Assembly (NCBI GenBank): GCA_900323505.1
Contig: OOIN01000002.1
Span: forward strand, 682,001 to 746,000
Length of the DNA stretch: 64,000 nucleotides
Origin: Ustilago trichophora
Lineage: Eukaryota > Basidiomycota > Ustilaginomycetes > Ustilaginales > Ustilaginaceae
Direction of reading: 5' to 3'
The notes beneath the pieces are model-generated. The model was given only the letters and a program-made list of their open reading frames with translations, made no database searches and was not told where the DNA came from. The translations under genes and the position numbers were made by a program. Positions 10,273 to 22,200 of this stretch are shown here, piece after piece. Positions within the stretch are counted from its first letter, which is position 1, and each line of letters starts with the position of its first letter.

Positions 10273-10702
10273 ACCTTGCACTCACACACACACACACACA
10301 TCAAAGAGGAACCATACAGTATCTGCAATCAAAAATCATACCCCCCCACCCCATCCAAAACACAACAATTCATCCTAAAGGTTCGTAATCAGATTGTCAC
10401 ACTTCTTCAACGTGAGATTGACGTTCATAGATTTGCAGTAGACGTTTCAAAAGTGTGAAAAGATATTCTGCGTACCACGTCGTTGTGTGTTGAAAGGCAA
10501 AGAAGGCGGAACGTGTTCGTTCTCCACACAGCAAAAAAGGGACGTATAGTACTTGAAAGTAACACAACGTCATCATTCATTTGATTCATTGCTTTGCATT
10601 ACATGATTCAAGAAAGCCAAGGGGTATTACACAAGATGCAAAAACAAGGCTTCACTGGTGTCCGTGTTACAGACCCAAGCTTATTACCTTTCTTCTCATC
10701 CT
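10273..10702. other. Convergent intergenic region, SYF2 / EXG1
   Basis: It holds the 3' UTRs of two convergent genes, with a short (CA)n run at about 10282-10300. No gene is visible. Confidence 0.6.
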
Positions 10703-12188
10703 TCAACAGCGAGCATTAGGTCTCGAGTTGAGGTTACGTGTAATCCAACCGCCATTGAGACCGCGTTGGTAGTCCCAATCGGCGGCCTGTTCAGTTTTCC
10801 AAGTCCAAAAGATCCAGCCGGTGGCACGTTCGTAAACCGAGATTTGGGTTTCAAACAGACGTTGAAGTTGCGACTTGTATGCTGCCGAGAATCTCGAGCC
10901 GTCGCCGGTCTTGTCGGCACAGCTTCCTACGTAGTAGCTTCCCTGGCCAAAGCTTCCGTCGTAGCGCGCACCGACGCCTCGCCCATTGAGGTACTTGGCA
11001 CAGTCGGTGGGGGCCGCAGTCCATTCGCCGACAATGGTATACAGGTTCCTGTTGGACGAGGCAAGACCGTCGGCTTGGCTACAGTAGTTGTTGAGACGTT
11101 GGTCTTCCGACATGGCCACCTCTTGGGGGGAAAACACCGAGTAGATGTGTGTGTCGAGCAGCACCTGCTGAAACTGAGGTGGCTGAGCAACGCCGTTCCA
11201 GTAGGAAAGACCCATGAATCCGTCATGGATCATAATGGCAGCATTGCCAAATTTGGATCGTGCATTGTAGTAGCCCGAAAAGTAGTAGTTCTTGGTAAAG
11301 TCCATCATGTTGCCTCCGAGGAAGCCGGCAGGCTCGTTGAGGAGCTCGATCGAGGTGACGGTTCCATCATACTTGGCAAAGCGAGCCGCAATGGTCGAGA
11401 TGACGGCAACGGCACGGTCGGCATTTTTCTGGTTGCTGGGCCAGTTGGCTCCACCCTTTCGGCCAGAATTGTCAAAGCCATTCTGCGAGCCAGGAGCGCC
11501 ATGCAGGTCAATGATGACCTTGAGACCGTGGTTGCGTGACCACTGAACAGCACGTTCGAGGTAGTCGGCCTGGTTCCACTTAACATAAGGCTCACCTGCC
11601 GAGGTGTCGAAAGCCCAGTAGCCAATGGGGATTCGGACGTGGTTTAGACCGGCACCTGCGATGGCGGCAAAGTCAGCCTCGGTGTAAAAGGTAGACCAGT
11701 GCCTCTGAAGTCGACCGTAAGCATTGCTGGCGTACTGGCCAAAAGTCCACTCGTCAATGACACGCGAGTCGCCAGTGTTGTCAAAGAGGCTTGGAGTGAT
11801 CCATGGCTCAGCAACCAGCCATCCACCGATGTTTACACCTCGGACCTGAAGCAGTACGAAAAGCGAGGGGTGACAATGTCAGTACAAAAGTGCTCGTCTT
11901 GAATCTACAATTGCTGCTGCTTTGATCTTCACTCACCTTCTGGGTTCCATACGAGAATCCGGGGTTCTGTCGTGGCTCGAGAACGATGCGAGCGTTGTCA
12001 AGGAGCTCGCCGCGCTCGTTGAGAAGAGAGTCCTGAAGGTTTCCTGAAGGATCTGCCCGAATGACGGGGCGAGTGTCGTTGCCAAAGGGGACATAGGCTC
12101 CGATAGGCGAGGGAGCGGCCGCAGCCTGCTGCGACATGAGGGAGAGCGCCGACGCGAGGACGGGGAGAAGAGTGAACTTGAGCATCAT
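10703..12188 (-). CDS. EXG1: Secreted exo-1,3-beta-glucanase, GH5 (two exons: 12188-11937, 11845-10703)
   Basis: Predicted 464 aa. Exon 1 (84 codons) starts with a signal peptide (MMLKFTLLPVLASALSLMSQQAAAAP). A GTGAGT donor at 11936 and a TTCAG acceptor ending at 11846 remove a 91-nt intron in phase 0. The joined protein then reads GFSYGTQK followed by VRGVNIGGWLVAEPWITPSL, the entry to the GH5 barrel. The acid/base Glu is in ELLNEPAG (E255) and the nucleophile Glu in VGEWTAAP (E358); the aromatic motif YWNGV lies between them. The protein ends with GWIFWTWKTE and a short tail. Fungal Exg1-type enzymes trim or transglycosylate beta-1,3-glucan in the cell wall. Starts at 12188 and 12185 are equivalent. 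The enzyme's role in growth or host contact is inference. Confidence 0.95.
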
Positions 12189-12426
12189 GATGGCTCGCGA
12201 GGATCTCCTTTCCAGCTCCGATAGAAAGAGATGAAGTAGTGCTTCTGAAGATGAGGATCTAACGACCTTGCTGGCAAGACGATACGCAGGAAGGACTAGA
12301 AGGAGTGTGAGATGGTTAGTCGGCGGTGAAGATGAGGAGGAGAAGGCGTTGGCGAAGGGGGAGACGGCGTAGATTTGGAAGTAGCTCGGCGAGAATAAGC
12401 GGAAGCCAATGCCAGGGGTGTGGGCT

Positions 12427-12436
12427 GGTATATATG
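12427..12436 (-). promoter_or_regulatory. Candidate TATA box of EXG1
   Basis: The minus strand reads CCATATATACC about 240 bp before the EXG1 start codon. It is the best TATA-like match in this promoter. The 5' UTR would be long, and no transcript data are available. Confidence 0.35.
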
Positions 12437-12548
12437 GGCTAACGAGTACGGGAAGGGTCCTATACGCTGGGTCTAGAGTCCGGCCTGCGGAGAGCGAAGA
12501 GGACAGCGAGTGGCTAAAGTCAAGGTAGCCAGAGCCCGAATGAGGAAA

Positions 12549-12580
12549 GAAGCAGAAGAAGAAGAAGAAGAAGAAGAAGA
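12549..12580. repeat. (GAA)n microsatellite
   Basis: About nine AGA/GAA units lie in the EXG1 upstream region. It is homopurine on the plus strand. Confidence 0.8.
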
Positions 12581-13329
12581 AGCGCGGGAGGAAGGGAAGG
12601 AAGAGAGAGAGAGGCAGGTCTGCCGGCAGATCTGAAAGCTAGTACTTAGGGCGTGGACGTGATTTAGGGAGACAAGAAGGAGGGAGCAGGAGCAGGTTGT
12701 GTGTAAGAGAGAAAGGGGGATTGGGAAGGGGGATGGGGATGAAGATGGAGATGGGAAAGCGGAGTAACTAACGGGCAGGATTCAAGCATCAAGCAGATGC
12801 ACTGTGAGCTGCAAGTCTCTTGGGCAAGCGACCTTGGTCGGCCAACTGCAGCTAAGTTAGGGAACACAGACGAGGTCGAAAGGCGGCGAAAGACACACAC
12901 ACAAACACACACACAAGGTTGTGGCAACATGCGTGATGGCAGCAGAGCTTGGAAAAAGCTTGGTAAAAAAAAGCTTGCGTTCAGGGGGATAAACTAGCAG
13001 CTTGTCATTGCGCAACATGACGCCTGTGTTGACAAGGTCGTTTGGCCATCGGCAAGTGTTGCACGTTACAAGCAGCCGCCAAGTGGACGATGCGCGCTAG
13101 AGCGTTTCCACTCGATGCTGTGCAGTAAAGTATAGAGCAGAGCGAAGGGACTGGAGCTGCTGTGATGAGAGGCGGCGACTATATGAAGGGATCTGGGTTC
13201 ATTTGGTGGAGTGATTCAAGCTGAAGCTGCATCATCTGGCCAAACCCGTCGTCCGAAGGGTCCCTGCGTCGGGGAGATATGAATGAATGAATGAATAAAG
13301 ACGACGGCTAAAGACGAGGCCGTGTGGAG

Positions 13330-13358
13330 AAGGAGAGAGAGAGAGAGAGAGAGAGAGA
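13330..13358. repeat. (GA)n microsatellite
   Basis: About 14 GA dinucleotides lie in the EXG1-UPF1 intergenic region. Confidence 0.8.
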
Positions 13359-15743
13359 GCCGGGTGGGGGGGTAAATGCATGTGTAGAAGCGAGGTGGCA
13401 CAGATGGCACAAAACGAGACTAAGGACAAGGAGGTATGCACCTCGGTTGTACAAACCATATGTTGTCGACCCTGTCTGAACGGCTCAAAGAGCTCGTTAG
13501 ACGAGACAAACACTGTTTGAATTTCTATTGTCCTGTCTGTACAGTACTTTGGCTAAGAGAATTGAGAGAAGCCCAACTTGGCCCGCCCCTTTCTCTTTGC
13601 TTGGTGCTCGCTTCTGCCGCACTACTCCTTAGCTTACCATTCCAGTAGAGTCTTTGTCTCTGTGCTGCCAAGTGTGCCGGTGACTGATTGGCTATGCAAT
13701 TCCTATTCTGGTAATAAGCAACTCGATCCGACGGAGAGAATCTGGTGCTCTGGCGAATTGGCAATTACAAGCGAGTGCAACGGCCAAGCCATCCGCATAC
13801 GCATCTTTGGCGAGCGTGACAGAAGAGAGCAAGCATCGTCTTTGCTAAGCTGTCATTGGTCCAAGCGCTCACAATCGCACACACACTAAAAAGTTGTCCA
13901 ACATCATCACGGGAAAGGTGACTTTTGGCAAGGTTCCAACTCGGGTAAGGAAACGCGGGATTTTCCAACAAGGTGGTCTTCTTTGAGGTGAAAAATCGGA
14001 ACAATGACAACGACGACGACGATCTGTGTCTGGACTCTCAGGAGCTGTTGCCATGTACAGTAATAGTAAAGTAGATTCAAAGCAGTCGGGCAAATAGAAA
14101 CAAGTGTTGGAGATTCGAACGCCGCTCGTCGTTGGCTCTCACACGGGGATGTTGCTGAGATTGGAGCGCGGTCAGAGATGATCTGGCGGGCTGAGTTGAC
14201 ATTCTGAGACACTGGCGTGGTGGCTGGAGGGAAGGCTGAGGGGATGGAGTGATGAAAGAGAGCGAGCCTTAATTGACTTGAGGTAAGGGTCCGCTGGTTT
14301 CACATTTTATGCAACGGTCAATTGAGCATACATAGTGTCGATGTGTCGGGGAATACACTGTATGCTCTTGTGCTGAGCATACAAGCAGGCCAAAGTCGGC
14401 GTGCGGGCGGTATACTGTATGCGATGGTGGGCGTAATTCACACTCCGCCAATTGAGCGCGGTCAAGCTTGTCTCTTCAGTTTATAGCACAGCGGCATAAC
14501 CTCGCCCCGATACTTTCAAGCTTGTACTGTATGCATGCAGCCATACATGTGTATTGTAGCCACCTCGACTCGGACCTCGCTTGATACAGCGCTGGACTCG
14601 ACCATCGAGTCGGCCCGCGCCAATAGTTGCTACATTACTGCTGTACATACTATGCCATTCGTCTGCGATCGATCGGCGGGCAACCGATGATATCACGTTT
14701 TAGAAGCTCTAGCTTTGATCCTAGATATCTCGCAACGCACACAGGTGGAAGCAGGATACAGTAGAGTTGCAATGGGCAAGAAAAACTGCAAAGTACTCGC
14801 CGGTTGCTGTCGTCGACAAACTAATGCAAGGCTCTTCTCTCGGTCATCAGTGAGGTCACGCTACCCAAGCTTAGAGAGGAAACCGCAGACCAAATTGCTC
14901 TGCTTCTTTTTTGAAAGAGATGTTGGAGCCAAGAGATGGAACGCCTATGTGCAAAACACAAAACTTTGATCTTGGGAAGAGCTTGGCGTCCAGCATGAAT
15001 GCAGATGGGCGCCGCACTATCTTTTTAGTAGAGTACAGTACAGTACATCTCAACTGACATGTTCCATCGTTTGGATCCAGCTCGGCGCCGATTCTAGCCG
15101 GATACACTGTAGTGTCATTCAACAACTACCACGCCATGAATGTTTCCATGCACATGTATGCACACATTCGGCAGCTATTTTCGTCATCATCTTGTTGATC
15201 ATCATCATCATCATCATCTTGATCGTGGTGGTAGTGGATAGATCTGCTAATTTTAGCGTAGTGGTTCTTTACACGCCAAACGACGCGTCTCTTTCTTTGA
15301 GCCAAGATCTCGGTGCTTCGTGTCTCGCCATTTTGTTTTCCGCGTTCTTGTTAGACCGTCGTCTGCTAGCATGCTGGAGTTGGCGAGTGGTCTGCTTACC
15401 ATATGATGACCAACAATGCGCAGCAACAGAGTAGAGCACGCACCCTTTTAAACTTTCTTGACAACTGAGCTTCTCGAGATTAACACTTTGCCTCTTGCAT
15501 ATCAAGCCTTTTGCTATCTCTCTCCCACCTACTCTACCTTCCATTCCACTACACCACGCTTCTCATCAATCTCATCAATCGCCGTATCCAACCACGCTTC
15601 AAATCCCTCATCAAGCCTCATTGCTGTTGCCGTCAAACCATTCTTTGCCCTAGACCAGCGCCTAGCTCTCCACATGCTCTGAAACAGCTTCGCATCCGGC
15701 TTGTCGACCTTGGATCGACTTTTGCCAGTCAAAATAGCCAGCC

Positions 15744-18700
15744 ATGTCCGAGTCTCACAGCTTTGACCATTTCGATGGCTCCTCTACCTACGATGCCGCC
15801 AGCTCCGAGTACTCTTACACAGATGGCTCCTCCCGCTCCTCCAGTCGTACCAATGGCCACAATCACTCCAAAACCAAGCCTGATCCGCGCCCAAACCACT
15901 TCGAGCTCGACCTAGATCTAGATGCCATCAGCGACCTTCATCTCACCGAGCACGACCTTGACCCATCATCCCGCACTCATGCTCATTCACACCTCACCCA
16001 TGGCAGCCTCCATGCCAGCTCCACTGCTCTCTCACATCTCGGCCTCGACAGCATCCGAGATGAAGCCGATCCTGCATCACTTCTTAGCTTGCCCGAACAC
16101 GCTTGCGCCTACTGTGGCATCTTCAATCCCTCATGCGTAGTCAAATGTCTCATCTGCAACAAGTGGTTCTGCAACTCGCGCGGTTCCACCTCTGGCTCCC
16201 ACATTGTCAATCACCTCGTTCGCGCCAAACACAAAGAGGTCAGTTTGCATGCCGAGTCGCCTCTCGGCGAGACCACGCCAGAATGCTACAACTGCGGAGC
16301 CAAGAATGTCTTCCTCCTCGGTTTCATCCCCGCAAAGAGCGAGACCGTCGTCGTCCTCCTCTGCCGTCAGCCCTGCGCTGCCGTCTCCAACTCCAAAGAC
16401 GTCGTCTGGGATACCACCCAATGGTCGCCGCTCATCGAAGACAGATGCTTCCTCACTTGGCTCGTCAAAGTGCCCACAGAGCATGAGCAGCTCCGTGCTC
16501 GTCCCGTCACCCTCCAGCAGATCAACCGTCTCGAAGAGCTCTGGAAGGACAACGCCAATGCCAGCCTCGAAGATCTAGACAAGCCCGGTGTAGACGAGGA
16601 GCCCAACGGCATCTTGCTCCGATACGAAGACGCCTACCAGTACCAGAACATCTTTGGACCCTTGGTCAAGATCGAGGCCGACTACGATCGCAAGCTCAAG
16701 GAATCGCAAACACAGCAGGATCTCGTCGTTCGATGGGACCAGGGTCTCAATCAGAAGAAGATTGCTTGGATGATGCTTCCCAAGCTCGAAAGTGGAGAAG
16801 TGCGACTCGCTGTCGGAGACGAGCTCAAGCTTCGCTACCGAGGCGAGATGGCTCCACCCTGGGAAGGTGTCGGTCATGTCATCAAGATCCCCAACAACGT
16901 CTCGGATGAAGTCGCTCTCGAGCTCAAGAGATCCGATGGCGTGCCCGACCACTGCACTCACAACTTTTTCGCCGACTTTGTCTGGAAGGCCACATCGTTT
17001 GATCGCATGCAGAGCGCCATGAAGACGTTTGCTGTCGATGAGCAGAGTCTCAGCGGCCACATCTACCACAAGCTTTTGGGTCACGAGGTCGATAATGTGA
17101 TCTTGCGAACCACCATGCCCAAGCGCTTCAGTGCTCCCGGTCTTCCCGAGCTCAACCATTCCCAGGTCAACGCTGTCAAGAGTGTCCTTCAGAAACCTCT
17201 CAGTCTCATCCAAGGTCCTCCCGGTACTGGTAAGACCGTCACCTCTGCCACCATCGTCTACCAGCTCAGCAAGATGAACCCTGGCCCCGTGCTGGTCTGC
17301 GCGCCCTCCAATGTCGCCGTCGACCAGCTCACCGAAAAGATCCACGCCACAGGCTTGAAGGTGGTGCGTCTTACCGCCAAAAGCCGAGAGGCACTTGACA
17401 GCCCCATCAGCTTCCTAACGCTGCACGAGCAGGTCGCCAACAATGATACGCACATTGAGCTGCAAAAGCTCATCCAGCTCAAAAACGAACAGGGCGAGTT
17501 GAGCAGCAGTGACGAGCGCAAGTACAAGGCGCTCACACGTGCCTGCGAAAAGGAAATCCTCAGCACTGCCGATGTCATCTGCTGCACCTGTGTCGGTTGT
17601 GGTGATCCCCGTCTCTCCAAGATCAAGTTCCGCACCGTGCTTGTTGACGAAGCCACGCAGGCCGCCGAGCCCGAATGCATGATTCCACTCGTCATGGGCT
17701 GCAAGCAGGTCGTCTTTGTCGGAGATCACCTCCAGCTCGGCCCCGTCATTATGAACAAGAAGGCGGCTCGCGCTGGTCTGAGCCAGAGTTTGTTCGAACG
17801 CCTCATCATGCTCGGCAATCGACCCATCCGACTTCAGGTGCAATACCGAATGCACCCGTGCTTGTCCGAGTTTCCTTCCAACATGTTTTACGAAGGTACT
17901 CTGCAAAACGGTGTCACTGCGCCAGAAAGGTTGCGTCGCTACGTCGACTTTCCCTGGCCCGTACCGTCGCTACCCATGCTCTTCTTCCAGAACCTGGGCC
18001 AGGAAGAGATTTCGAGCAGCGGCACTTCGTTCCTCAACCGCACCGAAGCATCCAACGTAGAAAAGGTTGTCACGCGCTTCTTTAAAGCTGGCGTCAAACC
18101 TTCACAGATTGGTATCGTGACCCCTTACGAAGGCCAAAGGAGTTACATTGTCAACCACATGCAGCTGCACGGTTCGCTCAACAAGGACTTGTACAAGGAC
18201 GTTGAAGTGGCCAGCGTCGACGCATTTCAAGGGCGTGAGAAGGACTACATCATCCTCAGCTGTGTCCGTAGCAACGAGCATCAGGGCATTGGATTCCTGA
18301 GTGATCCACGACGACTCAACGTGGCGTTGACTCGTGCTCGATTTGGACTCGTCATCCTCGGCAATCCCAAAGTGCTCAACAAGCATCCTTTGTGGCACTA
18401 CCTACTCATCCACTACAAGGAGAAGGGCTGTCTTGTCGAAGGCGTCTTGTCCAACTTGCAGCCCAGCATGGTCCAGTTTCCTAAACCGCGTCGACCCCTA
18501 CAAAAACCAGGAGATCTTATGGCACGACATCGTCACGATCTCGCAGGACCCGATGGCTACGGCCCCTCGCGCAGTGGTCGTTTACCAGACATGAATGCCG
18601 AGGCCGACACCATGGCTCGATTGGGCACCAACGATCTCAACTTTTTCCGTACCCACGACCCCATGTCCTACATCCCATCCGACGCTCAAAGTGTCACCAG

Positions 18701-19019
18701 TCTCGGGACGCAAGCGACCTATCCTTCCGCCCATCTCTCTGTCGGCAGCATGCACGGCCCCTACGCAAGCAGCATCGTTAGCCAGGACGTAGATACAGAG
18801 AGTCTCGCTGGAAGCACCGCCGCCTCGGCCAGTATCACCTATAGCCAGAGTGATAGACTTCATCGACGAATGAGCTTGAGCAGCATGGGTGGCGCTTCGG
18901 ATCTGACGAGCTTGGATAATTATAAAGGGGAGGGTGGATTTGGGGGTGGGGGACAGGATGATGATGCGGCTTCTACGTTTTCTGCTGCAATTTCGCAGTC
19001 GTCTTTTACGACGTTTTGA
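15744..19019 (+). CDS. UPF1: ATP-dependent RNA helicase Upf1 (nonsense-mediated decay)
   Basis: Predicted 1091 aa, intronless. After a Ser/Asp/His-rich N-terminus, the Cys/His-rich CH domain starts near residue 119 ([28 protein letters not shown]) and ends with the ECYNCG and LCRQPC pairs; it binds Upf2 and ribosome components. The SF1 helicase core follows: Walker A GPPGTGKT (about 491-498), Walker [11 protein letters not shown] (about 635), motif IV QYRMHP, and motifs [19 protein letters not shown] and [14 protein letters not shown]. The C-terminal about 190 residues contain many Ser-Gln (SQ) dipeptides, like the phosphorylation tail of metazoan Upf1. The protein is the central ATPase of NMD. 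The start ATG is preceded by ccagcc. UPF3 lies only about 7 kb to the left. Confidence 0.98.
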   Translation: MSESHSFDHFDGSSTYDAASSEYSYTDGSSRSSSRTNGHNHSKTKPDPRPNHFELDLDLDAISDLHLTEHDLDPSSRTHAHSHLTHGSLHASSTALSHLGLDSIRDEADPASLLSLPEHACAYCGIFNPSCVVKCLICNKWFCNSRGSTSGSHIVNHLVRAKHKEVSLHAESPLGETTPECYNCGAKNVFLLGFIPAKSETVVVLLCRQPCAAVSNSKDVVWDTTQWSPLIEDRCFLTWLVKVPTEHEQLRARPVTLQQINRLEELWKDNANASLEDLDKPGVDEEPNGILLRYEDAYQYQNIFGPLVKIEADYDRKLKESQTQQDLVVRWDQGLNQKKIAWMMLPKLESGEVRLAVGDELKLRYRGEMAPPWEGVGHVIKIPNNVSDEVALELKRSDGVPDHCTHNFFADFVWKATSFDRMQSAMKTFAVDEQSLSGHIYHKLLGHEVDNVILRTTMPKRFSAPGLPELNHSQVNAVKSVLQKPLSLIQGPPGTGKTVTSATIVYQLSKMNPGPVLVCAPSNVAVDQLTEKIHATGLKVVRLTAKSREALDSPISFLTLHEQVANNDTHIELQKLIQLKNEQGELSSSDERKYKALTRACEKEILSTADVICCTCVGCGDPRLSKIKFRTVLVDEATQAAEPECMIPLVMGCKQVVFVGDHLQLGPVIMNKKAARAGLSQSLFERLIMLGNRPIRLQVQYRMHPCLSEFPSNMFYEGTLQNGVTAPERLRRYVDFPWPVPSLPMLFFQNLGQEEISSSGTSFLNRTEASNVEKVVTRFFKAGVKPSQIGIVTPYEGQRSYIVNHMQLHGSLNKDLYKDVEVASVDAFQGREKDYIILSCVRSNEHQGIGFLSDPRRLNVALTRARFGLVILGNPKVLNKHPLWHYLLIHYKEKGCLVEGVLSNLQPSMVQFPKPRRPLQKPGDLMARHRHDLAGPDGYGPSRSGRLPDMNAEADTMARLGTNDLNFFRTHDPMSYIPSDAQSVTSLGTQATYPSAHLSVGSMHGPYASSIVSQDVDTESLAGSTAASASITYSQSDRLHRRMSLSSMGGASDLTSLDNYKGEGGFGGGGQDDDAASTFSAAISQSSFTTF

Positions 19020-19253
19020 TGGGAAAAAAATAGATGGGGCTTTCTCTATTATTATTTTTTCATTTTCATTACATCACTTTGTCATAGGATACGCATTGTT
19101 CAAAGGCACAATTGACGTTCAGTGTAGGCTCATAGATATGGGCGCCACTTGGATACGGTAGATTTCTGAAGAAACATTCATGATTGTTTTAGAAACCATG
19201 ATAGATTGTGATGGATTTTTTTACAGCATGTCATCATGGTTTGAGGGGATGAG

Positions 19254-22200
19254 TTATTTTGGTGTTTTTAATGTTGATGTGTTGATTGGTCGGTGTGTAT
19301 TTGATGTGTCAAGTTGAGATTGATCGGGGTTGTGCTGTTGTTGTTGTTGGGAATGAAACTTGTTCGAAATGTGATGATGCTTTTTTATCAACGTGTCATC
19401 TTTATTCGGCTTATCCATGTCTTTGGCCTTTTCTTGGATCAACTTTTTCATCTTTTTCGCCTTAAGCGAATCACCCAGATGCAAATTGTTGGCCAAAGCT
19501 TTAGCTTTCTCTGCGGGACCATAACCAAAACCCAAATGCAACTGGGCCTTATTATCACCCCCCACTTTGCCCGAAGCATCCTGCGCATCGCTGGAAGAAT
19601 GTACCTCGTCCAGAGATAACCCAGAATACATGAGATACATCATACTTCCCCATTCCAAAATCTTTTGATTTAACCAAGGTAAACTCACGGGTTTGTTGAG
19701 AAAATCATTACAACCCGCAGCAAGCGCTTCGACTCGATCAGAGGACAGCACCGAAGCGGTAAGCGCAACAATGATTACCGACGCTCGGAAAGGGTTGATT
19801 CCCCCTCCAGTGCGACAAGTCGAGACGTTGGCAATGCCGTTAATCAACGCCGTACCGGAACCAGTGCCAACACCGGAACCAGTAACAGAGGCAGGATTCA
19901 ACTTCTTACCCCCACCTGCCCTGGCAGAGTCAGATCCAGCCACACCCTGCTTCACCAAACCCTTCGCCGTCAACCTCGAAGCTTCTCCCCCTTCTCCTCC
20001 TCCTCCTCCTCCTCCTCCTCCTCCTCCTGCCTTCCCCGCCTTCTTCCCATCCTCCTCCACCGGTGGAGTGTTTGGCAAAATTCCAATATTCGCATTCCTT
20101 TCCAACTTCCTAATCTCCTTTGTCGCCTCAATCCCGTCCATAACAGGCAACTGAATGTCCATCAAGATCAAATGATATCCTCCCGTCTTCCACTTTTCCA
20201 CCGCTTCCCGACCGTTGTTGGCTACGTCGTACTTGATTTTTTTCTTACCCATAAACATGGACAAAATACGCTGGTTGATGGGGTTATCTTCAACGATGAG
20301 TACTTTGATGGGCGGAAGAACGGCTTCTCGGACAGGCGCTTTTTTGGGACCTCGTCCGCGTCGCGCGGAGGAGGTGAATCCCATACCCATCATAAAGCCC
20401 GATTGGGGAACTGCGGAGGGCTTGGTCTTGGTGGCATCCGAGGACGAGTAGAAGGTGGGGAACGGAAGACGCGGTTGATGTCGTGCAGAGGCTGCTGGCG
20501 CAGTTTTGGTGCTGGGCGAGGCAGCCACAGCGGCAGTAGTGGTGGAGGATTTGGCAGCGGTGGACGGTCTGGATGCAGATTTGCGTGTAGCGGCGCCGAT
20601 GGCGTTGGCAGTGGCTGCTGATGCGGAGGTGCCAAATTCAACAGATTTAGAAGATGACGGTCCAGATTGCGACACTGGCTTGGCACTATCACTCTCAACA
20701 ACGCTGGTGGCGGCCGCCGCAGACTCAGGGTTTTGCATGTCTGCCTGTTGGACACTCTCACTTCCCCCGCGAGATTCATCCCCTACCACTGCCGCCGGTT
20801 GCTGTACATCATTTGCCCCTCCTCCCCCAGCCTCCTGAGCCGGTGGCGTCGGCAAACTCGGACCAAGCGGAGTAGTCATCGGCGGCCTCGAGGAATTGAG
20901 CACCGAATGAATCCCCACCTGAGGTGCAAACATACTTCCAGTTGGATACTTGCCTCCATTAGGAACCTGTAACTGCGGAGCTGCTGACGTTTCTGTCGAG
21001 TCGATCGATGGTCTCTGTTCCGAAAGCGTTGGCAGGTTGCTGGCGCGGATTTGCGAACCTTCATTACCGCCTCGAGTCGAGGCACTGCTAGAGGCATTGC
21101 TGCGGTTGGTCAGACGTCGTTCTCGAGGTGCCGAGTCTGACCTATCCCCGTGGTCCGAGGGTGTGTGATGGCTGCGACGCAGTGATGAGGCGGACACACC
21201 CCGGGAGAGCGCAGGCTTGGATCCGGAGACGGAAGGTTGGAAAAAGATACCTGCAGGACGACCATCCGGGCTCTGAATCACCATTCCACTGGCAGCGCTG
21301 CCGCCCATCTTGGCTGCCGTCTCGCTAAAGTACTCGAGCGCGTCTGCGGGCATGGGACTGCTGACGGGGTGGGAACGATTTTGCAGTACAGAGGAAGTAG
21401 GAGACGGGTTGCTACCTGGAGCTGAGCTGGCGTTGGTGCTCTTTTGCGTCGAGGTATCTGCAGCAGCAGCAGCGGCGGCGGCGGGGGGGACTGCGTTTGC
21501 ATTGCCCGAAACGTTCCTGCCAGTCTGGCGCGAGGCTGTCGATCGGGGCGCAGACTTGGTCGTAGTGGCAGCAGAAGATGATACAACGCCTTGAGGTGCG
21601 TCCTTGGCGGTCTCCTGCGTGTGGGTGGTGAGCGCACCACCGGCACCTTGTGCGGATGGCTTACCGGCTAATGGCAGAGTCTCGCTCGTCAGAGGGACTT
21701 GAGGTGTGGGAGGCGTCTCCGAAGGCTTTGTGGCGTCGATGGGTGTCCAAGGAGTCGAAGGCATCGTGTCGAAATCGGCATCCGTCGAGGCTGTCTGTCT
21801 TCGGGTCAGTGTCATGATCCCCTGTCCGTCCTGTTTGTGCGATGCATCGGGTGTCCACCATGTCTTTGCGTGTGTCGTAAGTGGCGACAAGGGAGACGTG
21901 GCAATGGGCAGGAAGGGCAGCCGGACGACGGGTTTGTGCTCTGCCAGATGTAATGCCGTCAAAATCCTCTTGGCACCTGCAGGCTTGGGCAAGACCATGA
22001 TCTCCGGCGGCGACGACACGCCGCGGAAACTGGCCGAGTCGATGATGGGTTGCACCGTATCTCTCACCAATCTGTACGACTTCATCGAAGTGAAAAAGAT
22101 GATGGTCTGCGAGACAGACTCGTCCATATGGTCCACCTTGTCGTCATCGTCGTGGTCTTTGTCGTTGCCGTTGCCGTGGCCTTCATTCTCGCCCTTCATG

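Larger units (their letters stand above)
12189..15743. other. 3.5 kb gene-free divergent region, EXG1 / UPF1
   Basis: This is the longest gene-free stretch in the left half. It contains a (GAA)n run (about 12549-12580), a (GA)n run (about 13330-13358), an (ATC)n run (about 15188-15218) and at least four TGTACAGTA-type motifs (13539, 14054, 14523, 15033). All frames are below 105 codons and lack family character. I found no tRNA or rRNA. It may hold long 5' UTRs, UTR introns or an unrecognised non-coding RNA. Confidence 0.5.

Noticed and set aside
14100..14200. TTCGAAC-like stretch resembling a tRNA T loop
   Set aside because: The flanks do not pair to form a T stem and no other tRNA arms can be built.
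16575..17345. 256-codon minus-strand frame opposite UPF1
   Set aside because: It is antisense to the helicase core; no independent evidence.
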